A DNA stretch of 11,898 nt from a bacterium. GTDB taxonomy: Bacteria > Patescibacteriota > Minisyncoccia > Phycocordibacterales > 2-02-FULL-43-11. The position numbers and the translations under genes were made by a program. Positions 6,336 to 11,308 of this stretch are shown here, one piece after another (position 1 is the stretch's first letter; every line of letters begins with the position of its first letter). The notes under the pieces were generated by a model. The model had not been told where the DNA came from. It ran no database searches and saw only the letters and a program-made list of their open reading frames with translations. The stretch is taken from positions 1-11,898 of the forward strand of contig JAKAHN010000009.1 of NCBI GenBank assembly GCA_021814895.1, read 5' to 3'.

Positions 6336-7025
6336 CTAATTCCAATTTTTTGACTTCAAACCTGCTTCGGCCGCCTTCTGCTCAGCGTCTTGCTTTGACT
6401 GTCCTTCGCCTTCCGCTACCTTTTCCGAACCGAGAAAAACGCCGACTGTGAATTTTTTATCGTGATCGGGACCGATTTCGCCCAAAGTTTTATAAGACGG
6501 CGTAATATTCGCTATCTCTTGAGCTTTTTCTTGAAAATGACTCTTGGAGTCAAGCCAGTGTTTCTGCTCCACAATCTCGTCTGTGGCTGGCAACAAAACC
6601 CTTTCAATAAATTTTTGAGTTTCAACATACCCTTGGTCAAGAAAAATCGCGCCGACTACAGCCTCAAAGGTGTTTGCTAAAATATATTGTCTTGCTCGGC
6701 CGGTATCTTTGGCCTCTCCCCGTGAAAGTAAAAGAAAATTATTCATTCCCAATTTCATCGCTAAATCAGACAAAATATTGGCATTAACAAGGGCGGAACG
6801 AAAAGCAGTTAACTCTCCTTCCGGTTTAGTCGGATATTTTGCAAAAAGAAATTCCGTAACAATCAATTCCAAAACCGCATCGCCTAAAAATTCCAAGCGT
6901 TCATTGTGCTCCAATTTCAATTTGCGATTTTCATTTAAGTAGGAACGATGAGTAAAGGCCGTTCGCAAAAGGTCTTTGCTTATAAAAGTCACTCCCAAAG
7001 TTTTTTCGCAAGCGTTTGTATCCAT
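6336..7025 (-). CDS. rnc: Ribonuclease III
   Basis: Double-strand-specific endoribonuclease that processes rRNA precursors and degrades structured mRNA; acts as a homodimer with Mg2+. The signature NERLEFLGD is at 41-49 (Glu42, Glu45, Asp49), with Glu71 in EGELT. The second catalytic segment reads LANTFEAVVGAIFLDQGY (117-133), giving Glu121, while the position equivalent to Asp114 of the E. coli enzyme is Asn118. The C-terminal double-stranded-RNA-binding domain covers about 155-226, with the usual KxxAEQKAAEAGL ending. Length 229 aa is typical. The ATG at 7025 is preceded within 6 bases by the heptamer array, not by a Shine-Dalgarno site. It follows the nusB fusion by 78 bp and is closed by a terminator. 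Confidence 0.96.
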   Translation of the reverse strand: MDTNACEKTLGVTFISKDLLRTAFTHRSYLNENRKLKLEHNERLEFLGDAVLELIVTEFLFAKYPTKPEGELTAFRSALVNANILSDLAMKLGMNNFLLLSRGEAKDTGRARQYILANTFEAVVGAIFLDQGYVETQKFIERVLLPATDEIVEQKHWLDSKSHFQEKAQEIANITPSYKTLGEIGPDHDKKFTVGVFLGSEKVAEGEGQSKQDAEQKAAEAGLKSKNWN

Positions 7026-7030
7026 ATAAA

Positions 7031-7098
7031 CTAGGCGCTAGGAGCTAGGCGCTAGGCGCTAGGAATTACTAGAGCCTAAGGCCTAAAGCCTAAAGCCT
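7031..7098 (-). repeat. Double heptamer array between nusB and rnc
   Basis: Plus-strand 7031-7063 carries four full CTAGGCG-type units (one is CTAGGAG) and a partial fifth. After a 10-base spacer, 7074-7098 carries GCCTAAG, two GCCTAAA units and a partial fourth. The second set resembles the reverse complement of the first (TTTAGGC against CTAGGCG), so the two halves can fold on each other into a long imperfect hairpin. It fills almost the whole 78-bp gap and ends 6 bases from the rnc ATG. There is no U tract in the direction of transcription, so it is not an ordinary terminator. Confidence 0.85.
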
Positions 7099-7103
7099 TT
7101 TTA

Positions 7104-8003
7104 TTATTTTTTACCTAATAAAATGTTGATTGCCTTTGTGATGATCGGCAAAATGTCACTATAAAAATTTAAAGTTAAAATATCCTGCATTTTAAACCAT
7201 CGGCCATCATCCAATCCGCCGGAAGTGCCAAGTTTAATATTTGAAAACGGCGATTCGGCCAAAAAATAATTAACGTGTTTTCTTATTTTTCCCAACTTCG
7301 GGTCATTGGCCGGATATTCATTGACACCAAGTCTTTCTATGATTTTTATATCAAGACCGAGCTCTTCTTTCAATTCCCTGACAGTTCCCTCCTCCTCATT
7401 TTCATTTTCTTCAATTTTTCCTTTAGACAAAGTCCAATGCCCGAAAATGTCATGAACTAAAGCTAGATAAATATCACCACCGTCTCTCGCGTAAACCACC
7501 GCTCCACCTAATTTTTGAATCGGCAATTTGTCATACGGAACATTTTCTTTTCTGATCCGGCGTGGCGGAGCGTCTTTTTCCGGTTCACCAAGCTCTTTGT
7601 AAACAGAGCCGAGAACGCCATTCACAAACTTGCTACTGTGTTCTCCGCCAAAAGTTTTGGCCAACTCAATAGCTTCGTTAATTGCCACCTTCGGCGGAAC
7701 TTCGGTGTGGTCAGAAAAAAGCAACTCAAAAAGACCGATACGCAAAACATTTCGGTCAAGGATGGCGATTTTAGAAATCGGCCATTCTGGAGCAGCTTTG
7801 GTTATAATCAAGTCAATATCCTGTTGTTTTTCAAGCACTCCTTTAAATAATTTTTCCGTAAAAGCGGGAGCGCCCATATCTGGCGCAAACTCTGCAGTAT
7901 TTCGCGCCAGGGCTTCAATAGCCTCTTTCTGATTAAGACCATTAAAATCACACTCAAAGAGTGTCTGAAGAACAACTGATCTTGCAAGGTGCCGATTGGC
8001 CAT
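7104..8003 (-). CDS. nusB: NusB fused to a Nudix hydrolase domain
   Basis: A 299-aa two-domain protein. Residues 1-138 are a complete NusB (MANRHLARSVVLQTLFECDF, ILDRNVLRIGLFELLF, PPKVAINEAIELAKTFGGEHSSKFVNGVLG), the helical factor that with NusE/S10 binds boxA RNA in rRNA antitermination and rRNA folding. After a charged, Pro-rich linker (139-162), residues 163-299 are a Nudix domain. Its box spans Gly195 to Leu217 and fits GX5EX7REUXEEXGU without a mismatch (Glu201, Arg209-Glu210, Glu213-Glu214, Gly216). Nudix enzymes hydrolyse nucleoside diphosphates linked to another moiety; this domain looks closest to the Ap4A/MutT-like group, but the substrate is not readable. The frame is uninterrupted, so this is a true fusion unless the sequence is wrong. 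Located between rpmF and rnc. Confidence 0.9.
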   Translation of the reverse strand: MANRHLARSVVLQTLFECDFNGLNQKEAIEALARNTAEFAPDMGAPAFTEKLFKGVLEKQQDIDLIITKAAPEWPISKIAILDRNVLRIGLFELLFSDHTEVPPKVAINEAIELAKTFGGEHSSKFVNGVLGSVYKELGEPEKDAPPRRIRKENVPYDKLPIQKLGGAVVYARDGGDIYLALVHDIFGHWTLSKGKIEENENEEEGTVRELKEELGLDIKIIERLGVNEYPANDPKLGKIRKHVNYFLAESPFSNIKLGTSGGLDDGRWFKMQDILTLNFYSDILPIITKAINILLGKK

Positions 8004-8015
8004 ATGAATTTTTTT

Positions 8016-8092
8016 GGCGCTAGACTCCGCCAGCTGGCGGAAGGCACTAGGCGCTAGAACTTATAAGGCCTAGGGTGTAAAGTCTGGAGCCT
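8016..8092 (-). repeat. Heptamer-like repeats and palindrome between rpmF and nusB
   Basis: GGCGCTAG occurs at 8016-8023 and 8050-8057, flanking a perfect 16-bp palindrome TCCGCCAGCTGGCGGA (8026-8041). From 8043 a degenerate 7-bp register continues to about 8092: GGCACTA, GGCGCTA, then units of form TARRGYC. ATAAGGC (8063-8069) also pairs with GCCTTAT (8089-8095). The element fills most of the 93-bp gap before nusB. Confidence 0.6.
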
Positions 8093-8096
8093 TATC

Positions 8097-8321
8097 TTAT
8101 TTAGTGTTTTGTTTCGCTTTCAATTTCTTTTCTTTTTTGGCGAGTTTTTTGCTCGCATCAAAAGTTTTCAAACCTTTGTACATACCGCAATTCGGACATG
8201 CGCGATGAGCTAAATGCGCCGTGTTGCAATTTGGACACATAGAAGTCCGCGCTCCTTTAAGAGCGTGGTGTGACCGCCTATTGTTGCGGTGGGAACGATT
8301 TGCGCGCATTCGAATTACCAT
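8097..8321 (-). CDS. rpmF: 50S ribosomal protein L32
   Basis: A 74-aa large-subunit protein. RSHHALK (residues 16-22) is the L32 signature. Cysteines 29, 32, 42 and 45 (CPNC and CPNCG) form a zinc ribbon, so this is the zinc-binding (C+) type. The C-terminal tail is Lys-rich, as expected for rRNA contact. The ATG at 8321 (MVIRMRANRSHRNN) is chosen because it lies 7 nt after a plausible -10 box and because the 12 residues added by the ATG at 8357 are hydrophobic and unlike L32. No Shine-Dalgarno site. First gene of the minus-strand block. Confidence 0.95.
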   Translation of the reverse strand: MVIRMRANRSHRNNRRSHHALKGARTSMCPNCNTAHLAHRACPNCGMYKGLKTFDASKKLAKKEKKLKAKQNTK

Positions 8322-8328
8322 AATAAAA

Positions 8329-8357
8329 AGGATAGCAGAAAAGGGTATATAACGCAA
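8329..8357 (-). promoter_or_regulatory. Promoter for rpmF, probably leaderless
   Basis: On the minus strand, TTGCGT (8352-8357), 17 bp, TATCCT (8329-8334). The match is moderate, but the spacing is ideal, and the rpmF ATG follows 7 nt after the -10 hexamer, where transcription would begin. The mRNA would be leaderless. Confidence 0.45.
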
Positions 8358-8423
8358 GGGGAATTATGAGATATTTCGAATTTAAACAAAAAAAAGAAAA
8401 AGATTGTCAAATTTTGGAAAAAG

Positions 8424-8450
8424 AAAAAGCGCCAGCATTGCTGTTGGCAC
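8424..8450 (-). terminator. Probable terminator after the divergent Nudix gene
   Basis: On the minus strand, directly after the TGA, GTGCC and GGCGC arms plus AGC/GCT form a stem with a 3-base bulge and AAT loop (8429-8450), followed by five U residues (8424-8428) and more U-rich sequence. Imperfect, but well placed. Confidence 0.55.
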
Positions 8451-9119
8451 TCATTTTGAACTCGCTTCCCCGTCAAGAGATTCAAGGTAAGACCGCACTA
8501 TTGGCATGTACTCAGGCACAACCTGAATAATGCCGGCGGATGCCTCAAGAATCTGGCCGTAACGAAAGGCTATTCCCTGATGCAACCCTGCCAACCGATG
8601 CACAGTTGCGGCAACCGCCTTTCGGTGGATAGGCTTGGTTGCTCGACGGGGTTCCATTTGCCTCCACAGATCAGAAACTTCGAACCACCGAGCTGGTTCG
8701 AGCGTTTCTTCACCTGGAGTCCCCTCTTCCTCCGTAAGCCTATGATCGCGAAGCACTCCGGCTTCATATCTCAAGGCCCGAAATCCTTTGAGGTGTAGCA
8801 GGGTTGCTTCCTCCAAGGGAGTCCCTTTTTGCTTGTCATCCACAACGAGCTCCCAGTACACCAAACTGCGAACCTCTTGAGTCCACTTCGGCTCCGGGGT
8901 GAGATTGAAAGCCTCTTGGCGCAACTCGCGCACAAGAGTTTCGTTGAAGGTCTCAGACCTACCCCCCTCACCAAAACCTTGCTTACCCATGAACATCCGG
9001 ATGGTAACTTCGTCCCATTTCCGGTAATTCATTGCTGCGATTTCCAACCTGTTTGGTTGGGATCTGTAAAGAACCACTCCGGCCGCATGCGACCGGATCT
9101 TAGCATTTGGATTCAGCAT
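8451..9119 (-). CDS. Divergent Nudix-domain protein, GC-rich, likely acquired
   Basis: A 222-aa protein whose N-terminal 155 residues look like a Nudix fold. The box runs Gly50 to about Asn72: Gly50, Glu56, Arg64-Glu65-Leu66, then Gln68-Glu69 where EE is usual, and Phe71 where Gly is usual. So most metal-binding positions remain but two box residues deviate; activity is uncertain. ARWFEVSDLW (143-152) is the usual aromatic stretch after the box. The helical C-terminal part (160-222) is unassigned. It differs from its neighbours in three ways: clearly higher GC, a full AAGGAGG Shine-Dalgarno site 7 nt before the ATG, and a promoter with a structured leader of about 55 nt. This suggests horizontal acquisition. 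It is a single-gene unit between rnhB and rpmF. Confidence 0.75.
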   Translation of the reverse strand: MLNPNAKIRSHAAGVVLYRSQPNRLEIAAMNYRKWDEVTIRMFMGKQGFGEGGRSETFNETLVRELRQEAFNLTPEPKWTQEVRSLVYWELVVDDKQKGTPLEEATLLHLKGFRALRYEAGVLRDHRLTEEEGTPGEETLEPARWFEVSDLWRQMEPRRATKPIHRKAVAATVHRLAGLHQGIAFRYGQILEASAGIIQVVPEYMPIVRSYLESLDGEASSK

Positions 9120-9126
9120 ATTCTGC

Positions 9127-9133
9127 CCTCCTT
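9127..9133 (-). promoter_or_regulatory. Perfect Shine-Dalgarno site
   Basis: AAGGAGG on the minus strand, 7 nt before the ATG at 9119. It fixes that start and is the only perfect site in the window; most of the housekeeping genes have none. Confidence 0.9.
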
Positions 9134-9142
9134 AGGCTAGAT

Positions 9143-9161
9143 CAGTCGGACCACCCGACCG
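9143..9161 (-). other. Leader hairpin of the Nudix gene
   Basis: CAGTCGG (9143-9149) and CCGACCG (9155-9161) form a 7-bp stem with one G-U pair and a 5-base loop, within the predicted leader, ten bases upstream of the Shine-Dalgarno site. No U tract follows. It could stabilise the mRNA or influence initiation. Confidence 0.45.
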
Positions 9162-9180
9162 TATCAACTTGCCTGTGAAA

Positions 9181-9209
9181 ACTCTAGCACACTGATTAAA
9201 TATAGTCAA
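9181..9209 (-). promoter_or_regulatory. Promoter for the 8451-9119 gene
   Basis: On the minus strand, TTGACT (9204-9209), exactly 17 bp, TAGAGT (9181-9186). Predicted transcription start near 9174, giving a leader of about 55 nt that contains a hairpin and the Shine-Dalgarno site. Confidence 0.6.
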
Positions 9210-9219
9210 TATTTTATGC

Positions 9220-9243
9220 AAAAAATCAGTTGCTTAATCAACC
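9220..9243 (-). terminator. Weak terminator after rnhB
   Basis: On the minus strand, GGTTG and CAACT arms form a 5-bp stem with one G-U pair and a 6-base loop, followed after TGA by six U residues (9220-9225). It lies just behind the rnhB stop. The stem is short, so efficiency is doubtful. Confidence 0.35.
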
Positions 9244-9249
9244 CATATT

Positions 9250-9846
9250 TCAAGCCGTTATTTTTGATATAAAACTCCGCCTGTGGATACCTGACGGACC
9301 AAGTTTTTTTAGCGCTTTTATATGATTTTTCGTACCATAACCCTTATTGATTTCAAAATCATAACCAGGATATTTTTTGGCCAACTTTTTCATCCTCTCG
9401 TCACGCCTGACTTTTGCCACAATAGAAGCGAGCGCAATTATCGGGACTTTTTCATCACCTTTAATAATTGTCTTTTGATTTTTAAATTCTTTCGGAGCAT
9501 ATAACGAACCATCCAAAAAAATCTCACAATAATTTGTTTTTAATTTTGCTTTTGTTATAGTTTTTTTAATTGCCAATCTGATTGCGCCCGCAATCCCATT
9601 CCGGTCAATAATTTTATGACTGACAAAAGAAACATAATAATCAATCGCTCCGGCATTTCTTAAATCTTTCATTTTCCTAAGCCAAAGATTTCTTTCGATT
9701 TCCGACAACTGTTTTGAATCTTTCACATCTTTTATAATCGACCAAACAGCTTTGAGTTTATTCTTTGGCAAAATACATAGGCCAATACATACCGGCCCCG
9801 CCAACGGTCCCCTACCCACTTCATCAATACCGACAAAATATTTCAT
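9250..9846 (-). CDS. rnhB: Ribonuclease HII
   Basis: Cleaves the RNA strand of RNA-DNA hybrids and single ribonucleotides embedded in DNA; cytoplasmic, Mn2+/Mg2+ dependent. The start MKYFVGIDEVGRGPLAGPV is the family signature, with catalytic Asp8 and Glu9 and the GRG motif at 11-13. Asp112 (FLDGS) and Asp149 (KVRRDE) complete the DEDD set. KDSKQLS (42-48) and the C-terminal YDFEINKGYGTKNH and GPSGIHRRSF segments are also typical. At 198 aa it is full length and ends in TGA. It is transcribed from an extended -10 promoter with a leader of only about 9 nt, so initiation without a Shine-Dalgarno site is expected. It is not linked to rplS or trmD as it is in some bacteria. Confidence 0.96.
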   Translation of the reverse strand: MKYFVGIDEVGRGPLAGPVCIGLCILPKNKLKAVWSIIKDVKDSKQLSEIERNLWLRKMKDLRNAGAIDYYVSFVSHKIIDRNGIAGAIRLAIKKTITKAKLKTNYCEIFLDGSLYAPKEFKNQKTIIKGDEKVPIIALASIVAKVRRDERMKKLAKKYPGYDFEINKGYGTKNHIKALKKLGPSGIHRRSFISKITA

Positions 9847-9861
9847 AATCTAAATTTGGTC

Positions 9862-9870
9862 ATTATACCA
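9862..9870 (-). promoter_or_regulatory. Extended -10 promoter for rnhB
   Basis: On the minus strand, TGG immediately followed by a perfect TATAAT. No clear -35. The ATG lies 15 nt beyond the -10 box, so the leader should be about 8-9 nt, too short for a Shine-Dalgarno site. Confidence 0.65.
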
Positions 9871-9961
9871 AAAAGTTCGGACTTACTTCCAGCAGAATCC
9901 GGAATGATGCCTACGCGCGGAGCGTGTGGTAGCTCTAACTAAAATCTTACGCTCTACGAAC

Positions 9962-10115
9962 GCCCCGCCGCCCGCCTCGGGATTACCCTCGGCGGCAACA
10001 CCGAAAGAAAACGCTCCTTGCATTTTGGATTTGCGCGCGGGGGAAATCTTTTTGAAAAAGGAAAGGGCGTTTTCTTTCGGTGTTCTGCCTCCAAGTTTTC
10101 GGCAGGTGGCGGGGC
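9962..10115. repeat. 154-bp GC-rich imperfect palindrome
   Basis: Three nested inverted-repeat segments share one centre. Outer: 9962-9976 pairs with 10101-10115 at 14 of 15 positions including one G-T. Middle: 9997-10014 and 10067-10084 are perfect 18-bp reverse complements (AACACCGAAAGAAAACGC). Inner: GATTT (10028-10032) with AAATC (10044-10048). A side hairpin can form at about 9968-9995. GC content is well above both flanks. AATGATG (9903-9909) and CATCATT (10152-10158) might be outer ends, but that is weak. Open frames on both strands inside it mirror each other (both contain APPPA), as expected of a palindrome rather than of genes. It lies in the roughly 400-bp gap between rnhB and the membrane gene and could be a MITE-like or REP-like element or a structured RNA. 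Confidence 0.8.
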
Positions 10116-10206
10116 TTCATGCAATTTCTGAAAAAAGTTAGTAGAAGTGCTCATCATTAAAAATAAGAACTTGTCCCTTTTTATCTTTTTTTTTCGCCTA
10201 TTGATG

Positions 10207-10215
10207 TGGTATGAT
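10207..10215 (+). promoter_or_regulatory. Extended -10 promoter for the 10281 gene
   Basis: TGG directly followed by TATGAT (10210-10215), without a recognisable -35. Predicted start near 10222, giving a leader of about 59 nt that includes the hairpin at 10246-10271. Confidence 0.4.
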
Positions 10216-10245
10216 TTTGTTAAAGTCGATTTTATTATTAATTTT

Positions 10246-10271
10246 TAGTGCTTTTACGACTAAAAGCACTA
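10246..10271 (+). promoter_or_regulatory. Leader hairpin before the 10281 membrane gene
   Basis: Positions 10246-10256 and 10261-10271 are perfect 11-bp reverse complements (TAGTGCTTTTA) around a CGAC loop. It ends 9 nt before the ATG at 10281, where the ribosome would bind, and has no U tract after it. It may control initiation, or be an operator-like inverted repeat in DNA. Confidence 0.6.
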
Positions 10272-10280
10272 TTAAAAACA

Positions 10281-10715
10281 ATGAACGAAAAGAAAAATCG
10301 TGCGAATTGGAACATTGCGGCAACGCATTTCTTGACAGCCGGTTTTGTAATGCCATTTTTGGTTAAACTGGTCGCAATGGCGATTATCGGTGCGTTGTTT
10401 ATGTCTTTATCTTTTGCTACCGCTTACATAATCCAATTGGTAGTTATAATTTTGTCTGTTTGGTTAGGAGTAATGTATTCGGCAAAATACATTTACAAGA
10501 AATATGTGATAACAAATTCGGGTTCAATAATAGGTTTATCAACTGCCTACACAATTGTTTTGCAGGGAATATTACTTATTATTGGGATATCGCGAGTGAA
10601 TGGAGTTAGCACAGATACTGCTTACAGCGTAATTTTAAGTTTGGTTTTGATACTGTCCTTTTATTTTTTCAGCAAAAAATATGTTTCTGCTAATTCTGCC
10701 CCTTCTGTCGCATAA
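10281..10715 (+). CDS. Hypothetical multi-pass membrane protein, 144 aa
   Basis: I do not recognise the family. The ATG at 10281 (MNEKKNRANWNIAATHF) is preferred to a GTG at 10248, which lies inside a perfect hairpin. Four hydrophobic segments are visible, at about residues 19-44, 47-70, 82-103 and 114-131. The N-terminal positive residues suggest a cytoplasmic N-terminus. Short basic loops (KYIYKKY at 69-75, SKKY at 131-134) also suggest cytoplasmic sides. No motif that identifies a transporter or enzyme. The next gene begins 16 bp after the stop, so the two are probably one transcript with a related membrane function. Confidence 0.7.
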   Translation: MNEKKNRANWNIAATHFLTAGFVMPFLVKLVAMAIIGALFMSLSFATAYIIQLVVIILSVWLGVMYSAKYIYKKYVITNSGSIIGLSTAYTIVLQGILLIIGISRVNGVSTDTAYSVILSLVLILSFYFFSKKYVSANSAPSVA

Positions 10716-10731
10716 AATAAAATCATAAGTT

Positions 10732-11295
10732 ATGGATTCAATAGTTGGAGATGAAAATTTTCCAAAAGTTTACTGGGAGAGCAAAAAATATGCTCTGTTT
10801 TTAGGTTTAGCTTTTATGATTGGGCTGGCCATTAAAGCTGTTGTCGAGGCGGGAAATATTCCGGGCCAATTTCCTTTTTTGTTGTCTTACTATCTTGTTT
10901 TGGTTGCAGTTATAGGTTTGCTTTTCTGGATTTATCCAATCGCAAAATTAGCACTTTATGCCGATCACTTTGAATTTCAGAGAGGAAGATTTAGTTTGAC
11001 TGCTCGCTGGTCGGAAGTAAAATATATTGCCCTTTCTGTAAAAGATAAAACGTCTCTTTTTATTGAAACCGAACATGGAACCACAAAGTTGATTGACACA
11101 AGGATACTAAAAATCAAAGACGGGCAAACTTATCGACCGGTTTCAAGAGAAGAAATTGTAAAAACACTTCAATCGCTAAGTGGAAAAGAAGTTGTATTTG
11201 GTGATATAAGTTTAGCCCAACATAAGAAACTTGTGGTATTTCTTATCATTGTAGTCGTCATAATTTTTTCGTATTCGTTTCTTATGTTCCCTTAA
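10732..11295 (+). CDS. Membrane protein with a possible PH-like domain, 187 aa
   Basis: Not assigned to a named family. Two adjacent membrane helices (about 20-38 and 48-73) are followed by a soluble region of alternating strands (about 76-155: YADHFEFQRGRFSLTARWSEVKYIALS..., SLFIETEHGTTKLIDTRIL) that ends in a helix. This resembles the bacterial PH (bPH) arrangement found after paired helices in YdbT/YvbJ-like membrane proteins. A last helix (165-186) ends the protein. The bPH reading rests on pattern alone and is tentative. Start at 10732 (MDSIVGDENFP); no clear Shine-Dalgarno site. Probably co-transcribed with the preceding membrane gene. Convergent with the next gene, with 13 bp between stops and no obvious terminator. 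Confidence 0.7.
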   Translation: MDSIVGDENFPKVYWESKKYALFLGLAFMIGLAIKAVVEAGNIPGQFPFLLSYYLVLVAVIGLLFWIYPIAKLALYADHFEFQRGRFSLTARWSEVKYIALSVKDKTSLFIETEHGTTKLIDTRILKIKDGQTYRPVSREEIVKTLQSLSGKEVVFGDISLAQHKKLVVFLIIVVVIIFSYSFLMFP

Positions 11296-11308
11296 GAAAT
11301 ATCGGACT

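Noticed and set aside
7031..7098. Possible CRISPR array.
   Set aside because: Units are 7 bp and tandem without spacers; no cas genes are near.
8322..8357. N-terminal extension of L32 from an ATG at 8357.
   Set aside because: The 12 added residues are hydrophobic, unlike L32, and would overlap the promoter.
8366..8530. Plus-strand frame of 54 codons preceded by AAGGGG five bases upstream of its ATG.
   Set aside because: It overlaps the rpmF promoter, the terminator and the end of the Nudix gene, and its second half is an antisense shadow of that gene.
9917..9960. A stretch that briefly looks like a tRNA half (GGTAGCTC, then ACGCTCTACGA).
   Set aside because: No acceptor stem, anticodon arm or T-arm can be assembled on either strand.
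9926..10157. Open frames on both strands (9926-10141 plus, 9954-10157 minus), each about 70 aa and both containing APPPA.
   Set aside because: They lie in the large palindrome and mirror each other as its arms do. Neither has a ribosome site, a plausible domain or natural composition.
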